A stretch of DNA of 64,000 nt from Nocardioides lacusdianchii (GCF_020102855.1 NZ_JADHZD010000014.1:28608-92607); one strand, 5' to 3'. Positions 1-7,666 are shown, counted from the stretch's first letter. A program made the numbers and translations. The notes: generated from the letters alone by a model not told the origin.

Positions 1-557
1 GTGAGCTCGTCCTCGAGGGCGTAGCGGGCCGCCTTCTCCGTGCGGCGGGTACGGCTCCAGCGCCCGGGCGGCCGGCGTGCCGAGATGACGGGCGCCAGCG
101 CGTCGATCCAGGCCAGCACGAGGGCGCCGACGCGGTCGCGCCGAGCCTCGTCGAGGTGGCCGAGCACCGCGGCGGTCGTCGAGCGCGCGACCGGGTCGCG
201 CAGCAGCACCATCGCGTCGTACGGCTCCGCAGGGCGGGTGCGGTCGTGCGTGTCGAGAGCCGCCGCGAGCTCGCGCTCGAAGGTGTGGACCCCGCGGGTG
301 ACCTGGTCGGGGGGCAGCGGGGCGAAGACGGTGTGGCCCGACCGGCTCTCGCCGGTGCTCCCGGACAGGTCACCGCTGCGGGTGACGTCGCCGGGGAAGT
401 CGAAGAGGTGTGGCTCGGTCAGGACCCGCCGGGCATCGGCGTGGGTCGTGACGAGGAAAGGCCCGGTCGGGGACAGGCGTACGACGCCCGTGCGCGGGGC
501 GGAGAGGACAGCGCCGAGCCGGCCGCCGGCCGACTCGGCGCTGTCCACGTGCGTCAC
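1..557 (-). CDS. Cytochrome P450, N-terminal part (gene runs off the left edge)
   Basis: An open frame of 185 codons on the minus strand starts at a GTG (555-557) and is still open at base 1. The reading contains a typical P450 amino-terminal sheet region (LSPTGPFLVTTHADARRVL), then FDFPGDVT and, about 150 residues in, a helix-rich stretch (VLAWIDALAPVISARRPPGRW) of the kind found in the E-G helices of actinobacterial P450s. The I-helix, ExxR and haem-cysteine motifs would lie outside the window, so the family call rests on the first 185 residues only. The gene begins 21 bases after the stop of a 31-codon gene on the same strand, which suggests one transcript and a shared job. A second in-frame GTG three codons later is an alternative start. 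Confidence 0.68.
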   Translation of the reverse strand, partial: MTHVDSAESAGGRLGAVLSAPRTGVVRLSPTGPFLVTTHADARRVLTEPHLFDFPGDVTRSGDLSGSTGESRSGHTVFAPLPPDQVTRGVHTFERELAAALDTHDRTRPAEPYDAMVLLRDPVARSTTAAVLGHLDEARRDRVGALVLAWIDALAPVISARRPPGRWSRTRRTEKAARYALEDEL

Positions 558-578
558 GGCGCGTGGATCACTCGCAGG

Positions 579-674
579 TCAGCGGCGGCCGGGGCCCGGG
601 CGCCACAGGTAGTAGGCCTGCAGCTGGTCGGCGGCACGCTTGGACTCGATGGCGGTGCGGATGCGGTTCATCAT
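579..674 (-). CDS. 31-residue peptide, candidate precursor of a P450-tailored RiPP
   Basis: A 31-codon gene begins at ATG 672-674, directly repeated as ATG ATG, with a good ribosome binding site (GGAG, six bases ahead). The first 20 residues are an amphipathic, charged helix-like leader (residues I9-A20 read IESKRAADQLQA). The end is unusual: an aromatic patch YYLW at 21-24 followed by RPGPGRR. The P450 gene starts 21 bases downstream. A short leader, a C-terminal aromatic core and an adjacent P450 match the layout known for biarylitide and atropopeptide RiPPs, where the P450 cross-links Tyr/Trp side chains. That the peptide is made and modified is inference; the ORF, the site and the neighbour are seen. 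It could also be a simple translational leader for the P450. Confidence 0.6.
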   Translation of the reverse strand: MMNRIRTAIESKRAADQLQAYYLWRPGPGRR

Positions 675-685
675 GGTGTTCTCCA

Positions 686-705
686 GGTGGGGTGGGGTGG
701 GGTGG
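686..705 (+). other. Four-tract G-run (quadruplex-capable) ahead of the 31-codon gene
   Basis: The plus strand holds GGT followed by three GGGGT units and GG, a regular five-base repeat. It lies just upstream of the ribosome binding site of the minus-strand peptide gene, so the mRNA leader reads as CCCCA repeats and the template strand could fold a G-quadruplex. Any regulatory role is inference. Confidence 0.4.
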
Positions 706-767
706 TGCCTCGCGCCGAAGGCGGTGCGGGGCGACACTGCTGGGAGTCCGGGACCCGGTGGTGCATT

Positions 768-1172
768 TCAGGGACGGGCCTGGGACTCCAGGGCATGCAG
801 TGTCTCGGCGATCAGGTCAGTCAGCTGTTGGATGCGCAGCGGCTTCTGCATGACTGTCTCGATGCCGAGTTCCTGGAGAACAGCTCGGTGCTCACCCGCC
901 CACGCGCTGATCACGACGATCCGCACGTCCGGCGCGACCTCGGGATGCTCCCGTAGCCAGCGCACGACATCGACACCGCTCATGCGCGGCATCGTCAGGT
1001 CGAGGAGCATCACGTCGAAGGTCTCGCGCTGCAGCGTCTCCACTGCGTCCATGCCGTCCACGGCGGTGGCGGCCTCATGGCCGGCCCTCTCCACGAGACG
1101 GCAGAAGACGTCACGAATGTCCTCGTTGTCATCGACGACGAGGAAGCGCAACTGCCGAGCCTTCCTGCTCAC
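768..1172 (-). CDS. Stand-alone response regulator receiver domain (CheY-like)
   Basis: A 134-residue protein that is only a receiver domain. The acidic pocket (VVDDNED), the phospho-acceptor aspartate in LLDLTMPRMSG, the switch serine in VVISAW and the conserved lysine in MQKPL are all present, so it should be phosphorylated by a histidine kinase. No output domain follows. The GTG at 1170-1172 is chosen because the extra 27 residues read from an ATG at 1253 are not receiver-like; the longer start cannot be excluded. The gene ends 93 bases before the 31-codon peptide gene on the same strand, so the two may be cotranscribed. No kinase is adjacent; the tandem kinases at 32536-35596 are orphans too, but a partnership is only a guess. 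Confidence 0.85.
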   Translation of the reverse strand: MSRKARQLRFLVVDDNEDIRDVFCRLVERAGHEAATAVDGMDAVETLQRETFDVMLLDLTMPRMSGVDVVRWLREHPEVAPDVRIVVISAWAGEHRAVLQELGIETVMQKPLRIQQLTDLIAETLHALESQARP

Positions 1173-1347
1173 GAAGGCAAGACTAGTCAAAGTCGGTGTC
1201 AATTCGCTGCCAGATGGGTAACTCGGGACGAAACTTCGACACGGCCACCCCAAAGGGGGGTGCCGCGACGGGTCCGCGGGTTGGAGGGCAGGGCACCGCT
1301 GGCCCTATGCTGGGCGCGCTCGGTCAGGCGTGTCCTCGACCGGGCGG

Positions 1348-1420
1348 GCCCCCATCGTCTAGCGGCCCAGGACCCCGCCCTTTCACGGCGGTAGCGCCGG
1401 TTCGAATCCGGTTGGGGGTG
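1348..1420 (+). tRNA. tRNA-Glu (anticodon TTC)
   Basis: Cloverleaf of 73 bases. The acceptor arm GCCCCCA pairs with TGGGGGT, with a G-T pair at the end. The anticodon loop CTTTCAC lies in a CCGCC/GGCGG stem, and the T arm contains GGTTCGAAT. No CCA is encoded. Confidence 0.95.
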
Positions 1421-1503
1421 CGGCCCGGTTCGGGGGCGGGCGCCGATTGGTGGTCTCCGAAGAGCATGGGTTAGAGTTCCACCCGCTTCACCAGTTACAA
1501 CCT

Positions 1504-1580
1504 GGCCCCGTAGCGCAGTTGGTTAGCGCGCCGCCCTGTCACGGCGGAGGCCGCGGGTTCGAGTCCCGTCGGGGTCGCCA
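1504..1580 (+). tRNA. tRNA-Asp (anticodon GTC)
   Basis: The acceptor arm GGCCCCG pairs with CGGGGTC, the anticodon loop is CTGTCAC in a CCGCC/GGCGG stem, and the T arm is GCGGG-TTCGAGT-CCCGT. The mature 3' CCA is encoded at 1578-1580. It lies 83 bases after tRNA-Glu and is followed at once by a strong terminator. Confidence 0.96.
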
Positions 1581-1584
1581 TTGC

Positions 1585-1626
1585 ATGCCGATCAGGGTGA
1601 GCCACCAGGCTCACCCTGATCGGCAT
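1585..1626 (+). terminator. Terminator hairpin after tRNA-Asp
   Basis: A perfect 19-base-pair inverted repeat (1585-1603 with 1608-1626) encloses a four-base ACCA loop. It starts four bases after the encoded CCA and ends in a short T-rich stretch, so it most likely ends the tRNA transcript. Confidence 0.9.
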
Positions 1627-1671
1627 TTCTGGCCTCTGTGGCTGCTTTGGTGCCTCCCTAGGGTGGGAGCC

Positions 1672-2025
1672 ATGCCCCTCGACCTGGACCCGGCCGCGTT
1701 CGACGCGATGGTGGAACGGGCCCTCGACGGCCTGCCCGACGAGCTGGCCCGACTGGTCGACAACGTGGTCGTGCTGGTCGAGGCCGAGGCCCCGGACGAC
1801 GACCCCGACCTGCTCGGCCTCTACGACGGACTGGCGCTGACCGAGCGCCCGGCCAACCACTCCGGGATGCTCCCGGACCGAATCCTGCTCTTCCGCGGGC
1901 CGCTCCTCGACATGGCCGAGACGGAGGAGGAGCTGGAGGACGAGGTGCGCATCACGGTGGTGCACGAGGTCGCCCACCACTTCGGCCTCGACGACGCCCG
2001 GCTGCACCAGCTCGGCTGGGGTTGA
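1672..2025 (+). CDS. Small zinc metallopeptidase (Zincin_1 family)
   Basis: A 117-residue protein with the zinc-binding motif HEVAHHFGLDD near the C-terminus (HExxH plus a downstream Asp). The size and the placing of the motif fit the small single-domain metallopeptidase family of actinobacteria (Pfam Zincin_1), whose substrates are mostly unknown. There is no signal peptide, so it should act in the cytoplasm. The ATG at 1672 is chosen because earlier in-frame starts read through tRNA-Asp and its terminator. It is convergent with the fluoride channel gene, with a short tandem duplication between them. Confidence 0.85.
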   Translation: MPLDLDPAAFDAMVERALDGLPDELARLVDNVVVLVEAEAPDDDPDLLGLYDGLALTERPANHSGMLPDRILLFRGPLLDMAETEEELEDEVRITVVHEVAHHFGLDDARLHQLGWG

Positions 2026-2026
2026 G

Positions 2027-2078
2027 GTCCGGTGCCCGTCTAGCCCAGTCCGGTGCCCGTCTAGCCCAGTCCGGTGCC
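2027..2078. repeat. 21-base tandem duplication over the crcB stop codon
   Basis: Bases 2027-2047 and 2048-2068 are identical, and 2069-2078 repeats the first ten bases again. The unit contains the minus-strand stop codon of the fluoride channel gene, so the gene ends in the second copy and a duplicate stop lies in the first. It looks like replication slippage. Confidence 0.85.
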
Positions 2079-2393
2079 GAGCACCCAGCCGAGTGCGCAG
2101 GCCCCGATCGAGAGGACCGTCGTCGCAGCGACGTACGCCGCCGCCGTACGCGCGGGGCGGGTGACCGACTGCACCGCGAACGACGAGAACGACGTGAAGC
2201 CGCCGCAGAAGCCGGTGCCGAGCAGGGCCCACCATGCCTCGCCGAGCGACAGGGCGGCGAACACCCCGAACAGTCCCGAGCCGAGGACGTTCACCACGAG
2301 CATGCCGACAGGGAACACGCCGTCGCGGCGGCTCAGGACGTACCTCAGCGGAGCGCCGACCGCGGCGCCCAGGGCGACGAGGAGGGCCGTCAT
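2061..2393 (-). CDS. crcB: Fluoride ion channel/exporter CrcB (Fluc), copy 1
   Basis: A 110-residue membrane protein with four hydrophobic segments. It carries the Fluc signatures: GAPLRYVLSR near the N-terminus, NVLGSGLFG in the second segment and GFCGGFTSFSSF in the third. Fluc channels are dual-topology dimers that let fluoride leave the cell. The ATG overlaps the stop of the upstream paralogue (ATGA), so the two are translated together. Actinobacteria often carry two different copies that form a heterodimer, which fits here. Confidence 0.93.
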   Translation of the reverse strand: MTALLVALGAAVGAPLRYVLSRRDGVFPVGMLVVNVLGSGLFGVFAALSLGEAWWALLGTGFCGGFTSFSSFAVQSVTRPARTAAAYVAATTVLSIGACALGWVLGTGLG

Positions 2394-2791
2394 CGCGTCG
2401 CCTCCTCGGGCTCGGGCCGGTGGGCGAGCTGCTGGCCGATCGCGGCCGCGAGGAGCCCCGCGCCGAGCGTGGCGGCGAGGTGGAGTCCGGCCAGCGGTGC
2501 CTGGCCGGTGGCAGCGAGGTCGCGCACCTGGCCGGCCCAGGCCGACACCGTGGTGAAGCCGCCGAGGAGACCGGGGCCCAGGAGCAGCGACCACCGGTGC
2601 GAGCGCCCGAGGACCGCGATCGCGGGGAGGAGGCCGAGGGCGAAGGCCCCCACGACGTTGACGGCGAGCGTGGCCCACGGGAAGAGCGTGTCCCCGGCGG
2701 CGACGTCGATGCCGTGGCGCGCCGCGGCTCCAGCGGCACCGCCCGCGGCCACGAGCAGCAGGTCGGCAGCGCGGAGGGGGCGGGGGCTCAC
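2390..2791 (-). CDS. crcB: Fluoride ion channel/exporter CrcB (Fluc), copy 2
   Basis: A 133-residue paralogue of the downstream gene, with GAAARHGI, NVVGAFALGLLP and the pore motif GLLGGFTTVSAWA. The start is a GTG at 2789-2791 that overlaps the stop of the preceding ATPase gene (GTGA). The preceding gene thus leads an operon of regulator and two channels. The two copies differ enough to suggest a heterodimer rather than a recent duplication. Confidence 0.9.
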   Translation of the reverse strand: MSPRPLRAADLLLVAAGGAAGAAARHGIDVAAGDTLFPWATLAVNVVGAFALGLLPAIAVLGRSHRWSLLLGPGLLGGFTTVSAWAGQVRDLAATGQAPLAGLHLAATLGAGLLAAAIGQQLAHRPEPEEATR

Positions 2792-3720
2792 CCGACCCGG
2801 CTGGTGGACGCGGCGCTCGCCCGGGGGAAGCCCGTCCACGGCCGGGCGGTCGCTCCGTCGAGCTGGTGGACGAGCTCGCCGAGCATCCAGTTGTGGAAGG
2901 CGCGCTGCGCCGCGGTGCGCGCCATGGAGAGCAGGCGCTCGGCACGGCAGAAGGCGTCGGCGACGTCGAACATCTCGGTCATCGTCACGAAGATCGGGCC
3001 GGCCTCGCGCACCATCGGGAAGGCCACGTCGACCCGGGGCAAGCCGCGCGACTCGGCGTCGCGGATCTGGCGGTGGAAGGAGGTGGGGAACTGGCGCTCG
3101 AAGTTGGCGAACATCGAGGTGAGGTCGCCGGCGAGGGGGTAGTCGGACTGGTGCGACAGCGACAGCAGGCGCAGCTCGCGGCGCAGCTCGTGGTACTGCC
3201 GGTTGAGGGAGGAGTGGAGCGGGACGTCCACCCCGATCAGGCGGATCTCGACGGCTGCCTCGCTGGTCGGCTCGGGTGCGTCTGCGTCGTGCTGGTCGAT
3301 CACCCACTCCGCGGACCCCTCGTCGCTCATCTGCTCCGACGGCTCGAACCACACGATCTTGCTGTCGGACTCGATGGTCGCGCCCCAGGCGAGGGCGCAC
3401 TGGGAGACGATCGCGAGGCCGCGTCCGAAGGTGAGCAGGAGGTCGAGGTCGTCGAGGTCGAGCGGGGCCGGAGGCACCGGTGGCTTCGTCGAGCCGTCCA
3501 CGACCTCGATGCGGGGATGGCTGGCGGTGCCGCGCACGCGCACCTTGTAGGGGGCCTCGCCGTGGAGGATCGCGTTGGCCACGAGCTCGGAGACGCCGAG
3601 CTCGGCGCACTCGACGAGGTCGGGTCGGTCGAGCCGCCGGCAGATGTCGCTGACCCAGCGGCGCGCGTCAGCCGCGGCGCGCGGCGACGACGCCAGCGTC
3701 AACTCGGAGCTCAGCGGCAC
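2788..3720 (-). CDS. Anti-sigma-factor-type ATP-binding protein with a C-terminal extension
   Basis: A 310-residue protein. The first 130 residues are a GHKL-type ATPase domain like RsbW/SpoIIAB (HATPase_c_2), with the N-box in ELGVSELVANAILHG, a G1 box in EVVDGSTKPP and a degenerate G2 region, LTFGRGLAIVSQ. About 180 residues of mostly helical sequence follow that I do not recognise. Proteins of this kind bind sigma or anti-anti-sigma factors and signal stress state. The stop overlaps the start of the second fluoride channel, an unusual pairing. Upstream lies a 7-base-arm palindrome (3766-3780). The target of the regulator is unknown. Confidence 0.75.
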   Translation of the reverse strand: MPLSSELTLASSPRAAADARRWVSDICRRLDRPDLVECAELGVSELVANAILHGEAPYKVRVRGTASHPRIEVVDGSTKPPVPPAPLDLDDLDLLLTFGRGLAIVSQCALAWGATIESDSKIVWFEPSEQMSDEGSAEWVIDQHDADAPEPTSEAAVEIRLIGVDVPLHSSLNRQYHELRRELRLLSLSHQSDYPLAGDLTSMFANFERQFPTSFHRQIRDAESRGLPRVDVAFPMVREAGPIFVTMTEMFDVADAFCRAERLLSMARTAAQRAFHNWMLGELVHQLDGATARPWTGFPRASAASTSRVG

Positions 3721-3926
3721 TGGGACTCATTTCGAGGGGGGTGGGTAGTCCAGTGGAGCCTGATTACCCGACCGTCGGGTGGTTCAAACCTCGACAACAC
3801 CATAGTTTCTCGCGACGCTGGGTAGTGGGTGTGAGCAACCAGACGCGCCCGGCGTTTCACGCCGACGCGCACGGCGGTACGACAATGGTGACCGACGTGA
3901 CTGCACCTACGACCCCAGGAGCTCCC

Positions 3927-5408
3927 ATGACCGCGACGCAGGCACCCCGCCACAAGGTGGTCGTGATCGGCTCCGGGTTCGGCGGACTGTTCGGCACCAA
4001 GGCGTTGAGGCGCGCCGACGTCGACGTCACGGTGATCGCCAAGACCACCCACCACCTCTTCCAGCCGCTGCTCTACCAGGTCGCGACGGGCATCCTCTCC
4101 GAGGGCGAGATCGCCCCGCCGACCCGCGAGATCCTCAGCAGCCAGGACAACGCGCGCGTGATCCTCGGCGAGGTCACCGGCATCGACCTCGAGGCCCGCA
4201 CCGTCACCTCGCAGGTCCTCGGGCGCGACACCGTCACGTCGTACGACTCCCTGCTGGTCGCCGCCGGTGCCAGCCAGTCCTACTTCGGCAACGACCACTT
4301 CGCCGAGTTCGCCCCCGGCATGAAGAGCATCGACGACGCCCTCGAGCTGCGCGGACGCATCTTCGGCGCCTTCGAGATGGCCGAGCTCGGGGCGACCCGC
4401 GGCGACGACGTCGACCACCTCCTCACCTTCGTCGTCGTCGGCGCCGGTCCGACCGGCGTGGAGATGGCCGGCCAGATCGCCGAGCTCGCGCACCGCACGC
4501 TCAACAAGGACTTCCGCGCGATCAACACCCGCACCGCCCGCATCGTGCTCGTCGACGCGGCCCCTCAGGTGCTGCCGCCCTTCGGCGCCAAGCTCGGCGA
4601 GAAGGCCCAGGCCGAGCTCGAGAAGCTCGGCGTCGAGGTCATGCTCGGCGGCATGGTCACCGAGGTCGACGAGCGTGGCCTCGAGGTGAAGTTCAAGGAC
4701 GGCCACGTCGAGCGCATCAACTCGGTCGCCAAGATCTGGGCCGCCGGCGTGCAGGCCAACCCCCTCGGCAAGACCCTGTCGGAGCAGACCGGCGCCCCGC
4801 TGGACCGCGCCGGCCGGATCGCGGTCAACCCCGACCTCACCCTGCCCGGCCACCCCGAGGTCTTCGTCGTCGGCGACATGATCGCCCTCGACAACCTCCC
4901 GGGCGTCGCGCAGGTCGCCATCCAGGGCGCCAAGTACGCCGCCAAGGAGATCAACAACCGCCTCGAGGGCAAGCAGCCGCAGGCGCCGTTCAAGTACTTC
5001 GACAAGGGCTCGATGGCGATCATCAGCCGCTTCCGCGCCGTCGCGATGGTCGGCAAGCTGCGGATCACCGGCGTCGTGGCCTGGCTGATGTGGCTCGGCG
5101 TGCACCTCGTCTACCTCACCGGCTTCAAGAACCAGGTCTCCGCGCTGATGCGGTGGGCGATCACCTTCATCAGCAACAACCGCTCCGAGCGCACCACGAC
5201 CGAGCAGCAGATCTTCGCCCGTGCCGCCCTGGCCCGGCTGCGCCGCGGTGCCGCCGACCTGGTCTCCGACCCCGGCATCTACGACGCGACGCGGGCGATG
5301 ATGGAGGAGACGCGCCGCCAGGAGCTCGAGGCCGCCGCCGAGCGCGAGGCCGAGCTCACCGACTCCGGTGTGCGCGGCGTCCCCGCCGACCGTGTCGGCG
5401 GCGCGTGA
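3927..5408 (+). CDS. ndh: Type II NADH dehydrogenase (NDH-2), FAD-dependent
   Basis: A 493-residue flavoprotein that oxidises NADH and reduces menaquinone without pumping protons. Near the start is the FAD dinucleotide motif VVIGSGFGG. A second GxGxxG motif for NADH is in VVVGAGPTGVEMAG, and the C-terminal FAD contact is in EVFVVGDM. The quinone-site motif AIQGAKYAAKEI is present. The C-terminal part has one amphipathic or hydrophobic region (VVAWLMWLGVHLVYL) that anchors it to the inner face of the membrane. The ATG at 3927 has an AGGAG five bases ahead; an ATG at 3885 has no such site. The length and motifs are typical of actinobacterial Ndh. Confidence 0.93.
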   Translation: MTATQAPRHKVVVIGSGFGGLFGTKALRRADVDVTVIAKTTHHLFQPLLYQVATGILSEGEIAPPTREILSSQDNARVILGEVTGIDLEARTVTSQVLGRDTVTSYDSLLVAAGASQSYFGNDHFAEFAPGMKSIDDALELRGRIFGAFEMAELGATRGDDVDHLLTFVVVGAGPTGVEMAGQIAELAHRTLNKDFRAINTRTARIVLVDAAPQVLPPFGAKLGEKAQAELEKLGVEVMLGGMVTEVDERGLEVKFKDGHVERINSVAKIWAAGVQANPLGKTLSEQTGAPLDRAGRIAVNPDLTLPGHPEVFVVGDMIALDNLPGVAQVAIQGAKYAAKEINNRLEGKQPQAPFKYFDKGSMAIISRFRAVAMVGKLRITGVVAWLMWLGVHLVYLTGFKNQVSALMRWAITFISNNRSERTTTEQQIFARAALARLRRGAADLVSDPGIYDATRAMMEETRRQELEAAAEREAELTDSGVRGVPADRVGGA

Positions 5409-5470
5409 GGCGCGCATCGACTTGCCGGATTCTCCGGTAGTTCTGCGAGGATCCTTGAACTTCGCCCACA

Positions 5471-6847
5471 ATGGCGAGCGTGCGCGTCCGTGACCTGAGC
5501 AGCCTGACGAAAGCGCGGCGGCGCGCTCTGGTCGCGCTGGCGACACTTGTCTGCCTGGCGGTGCCGATCCTCGGCTCGTCGGCGCTCGCGCAAGGGGCCT
5601 CGCCGCAGCGGTCGGAGCGCACCTTCCGGATGGCCCCCCTGGGCATGACGGCGGACCTGCCCAACCCGCTGCGCGGGCAGTACCGCTGGCTCGGCGCAGA
5701 GCCGACGCCCGCGACGGTGACGTCCAACGACGTCTACTACCGCGACCAGGTCTACTGGGGCCGGATCGAGAAGGCCGACAACGCCTGGGACTTCAGCTGG
5801 ATCGAGACCGGTCTCGCCGAGGCCGGCTCGCGGGGTGGCAAGTTCGGCTTCCGCGTCATGGCCTACTGCCCGGGCTGCTGGATGGGGAGCCGCGCGGACC
5901 TGCCGCCCGTCACCCCGGACTTCGTGCCGCGGCAGGCCGGCACGGACGTCCCAGACTGGAACTCCCCGGTCTTCGTCGCGCAGTGGCGCGAGCTGATGAC
6001 CGAGCTCGGTCGGCGCTACGGCGACGACCCGCGGCTGGGCTACGTCGACGTCGGCGGCTACGGCGCGTACGGCGAGTGGCACGTCTGGGAGGGCGAGCGG
6101 GTCTCCGACGCCAACGGCCTCGCCCTCGTCGATGCGGTCGCCTCGGCCTTCCCCGGCAAGCACGTCCTGCTCAACACGATGACGCCGGTGCCCTTCACGC
6201 TGGAGGCGCTGCGCAACCACCGCAACCTCGGCCTGCGCACCGACAGCCTCGGCTGCCCGGACATGCACTCCATGGTGGCGACGGACAAGCGCCTGCAGTC
6301 GGTGTGGAGGACGCGACCGTTCTTCTCCGAGTGGTGCACCCGCGCCGACCCGGTCCTGGGAGCCCAGCAGGTCCGTCGCTTCCACGTCTCGACCCTGTCC
6401 TCGGGCAACATGCCGTGGCGCGGCACCGAGCTGACCGGGCGCCAGCGCACGGCGTACACCACGGCGCTCGCGACCGCCGGCTACCGGATCAAGGTCCGCT
6501 CGCTCACGCTGCCCGACGTCCTCGACGCCGGACGCAAGGTCGTGGTGCGCACGGCGTGGACCAACCAGGGTGCCGCTCCGGCGTACGACGCCTGGGACGT
6601 ACGGCTCACCTTCGTCCACGCCGCGACCGGGCGGACGATCACCCGGTCGCTCGGCCGGCCCCTGGAGGGACTGGTCGACACGGCTGTGCGGAGCAGGAAG
6701 GTCAGCACGAAGGGCATGAAGGCCGGGAGGTACGACCTGTTCGTCGGCGTCGTGGACCCGTCGGGCTACTCCGCGCCGATGCACCTGGCCAACGCCGGTC
6801 GCACCACCGCCGGCACCTACCGCGTCGGAGCGGTCGAGGTCCGCTGA
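5471..6847 (+). CDS. Secreted DUF4832-type protein with a glycosidase-like barrel
   Basis: A 458-residue exported protein. The first 41 residues form a signal peptide (basic start, hydrophobic VALATLVCLAVPIL, then ALA-Q as a likely cleavage site). The middle, about 55-340, reads like a glycoside hydrolase-type barrel (NPLRGQYRW, FRVMAYCPGCW, YVDVGGYGAYGEW), as in the DUF4874/DUF4832 proteins. The last 110 residues are a beta-sandwich (VVRTAWTNQGAAPAYDAWDV). Such proteins are thought to act on polysaccharides, but no activity is established. It lies between ndh and tRNA-Lys and is not in an obvious operon. Confidence 0.72.
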   Translation: MASVRVRDLSSLTKARRRALVALATLVCLAVPILGSSALAQGASPQRSERTFRMAPLGMTADLPNPLRGQYRWLGAEPTPATVTSNDVYYRDQVYWGRIEKADNAWDFSWIETGLAEAGSRGGKFGFRVMAYCPGCWMGSRADLPPVTPDFVPRQAGTDVPDWNSPVFVAQWRELMTELGRRYGDDPRLGYVDVGGYGAYGEWHVWEGERVSDANGLALVDAVASAFPGKHVLLNTMTPVPFTLEALRNHRNLGLRTDSLGCPDMHSMVATDKRLQSVWRTRPFFSEWCTRADPVLGAQQVRRFHVSTLSSGNMPWRGTELTGRQRTAYTTALATAGYRIKVRSLTLPDVLDAGRKVVVRTAWTNQGAAPAYDAWDVRLTFVHAATGRTITRSLGRPLEGLVDTAVRSRKVSTKGMKAGRYDLFVGVVDPSGYSAPMHLANAGRTTAGTYRVGAVEVR

Positions 6848-6853
6848 GGTCGG

Positions 6854-6926
6854 TAGGCCTCCAGGGGCTCGAACCCTGAACCAACGGATTAAAAGTCCGC
6901 TGCTCTACCCATTGAGCTAGAGGCCC
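6854..6926 (-). tRNA. tRNA-Lys (anticodon TTT)
   Basis: Cloverleaf of 73 bases on the minus strand. The acceptor arm GGGCCTC pairs with GAGGCCT, the anticodon loop CTTTTAA lies in a GCGGA/TCCGT stem, and the T arm CAGGG-TTCGAGC-CCCTG is perfect. No CCA is encoded. Confidence 0.95.
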
Positions 6927-7075
6927 GGGACACGCCGCAGGGCGCGCGTCCACGCCCGAGTATCCCGCACCCGACGGTCGGCGGCTCGGGCGCCCCGCGA
7001 GCGTGGCGGGCGGGCCCTGCGGGAGCCTCGGCGACCCCGTTGGCCGACTGTTCACCCACAGGTGCCCCTCGGACC

Positions 7076-7103
7076 GTGACGTCCGGCGATTTGTTGGTAG
7101 GGT
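7076..7103 (+). promoter_or_regulatory. Possible promoter of the cold-shock gene
   Basis: GTGACG at 7076-7081 and TAGGGT at 7098-7103 are spaced by 16 bases, a fair match to actinobacterial vegetative promoters. It would give a leader of about 165 bases before the ATG, as is usual for cold-shock mRNAs with a temperature-sensitive leader. There is no direct evidence for the start site. Confidence 0.35.
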
Positions 7104-7276
7104 TCGTGGTGCAACAGGTGCAAGTTCCAGCAGGTTGACGCCAGCGGAGTTTGTGATCCAACGGCGTTTCCATCTTCGGGCCTTCCAGCTTGTGAGTCGG
7201 AGCGACGTGTCACCGCACTTGGTGCGGAGTCGTCGAAGTGACGGCTTCTCGTTCCGATAACAGGAGTACCGAGCAC

Positions 7277-7480
7277 ATGGCTCAAGGCACCGTGAAGTGG
7301 TTCAACGCCGAGAAGGGTTTCGGCTTCATCGCGCAGGAGGACGGCGGCGACGACGTCTTCGTGCACTACTCGGCCATCCAGTCCAACGGCTACAAGTCGC
7401 TGGACGAGAACCAGAAGGTCGAGTTCGACGTCACCCAGGGCCCGAAGGGCCCGCAGGCGGAGAACGTCCGTCCGCTCTGA
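7277..7480 (+). CDS. Cold-shock protein (CspA family)
   Basis: A 67-residue single cold-shock domain that binds single-stranded RNA and DNA and acts as an RNA chaperone. Both nucleic-acid-binding motifs are intact: KGFGFI (RNP1) and DVFVHYSAI (RNP2). The N-terminus [13 protein letters not shown] is a near-perfect family match. It has a long leader, AGGAG at 7262-7266 and a strong terminator 38 bases after the stop, so it is a one-gene transcript. Confidence 0.97.
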   Translation: MAQGTVKWFNAEKGFGFIAQEDGGDDVFVHYSAIQSNGYKSLDENQKVEFDVTQGPKGPQAENVRPL

Positions 7481-7517
7481 TCGGCTGATCCTGGACCTGT
7501 TCCAGATCTGATCGAGA

Positions 7518-7554
7518 TCCGGCCCCATCCCCTCAGGGGGGGTGGGGCCGGATT
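7518..7554 (+). terminator. Terminator after the cold-shock gene
   Basis: A 16-base-pair stem (7518-7533 with 7539-7554, one G-T pair) around a five-base loop, GC-rich and followed by TCGTTCT. It is placed 38 bases beyond the stop codon. Confidence 0.85.
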
Positions 7555-7666
7555 CGTTCTCAGGCGACACTAGTAGCACGTTCGGGTCATTGGCCCGGGC
7601 GGCAATGTCGGCGACACTTGGACCGACGGCCTAGAGTCGGATGATCGAAGATGATGGGAGGGTGAC

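Noticed and set aside
1495..2739. Minus-strand open frame crossing tRNA-Asp and both fluoride channels
   Set aside because: It overlaps a tRNA and two well-supported genes and reads as arginine- and serine-rich sequence.
3721..3926. Fluoride riboswitch near the crcB operon
   Set aside because: The conserved core bases of the crcB motif were not found upstream of the operon.
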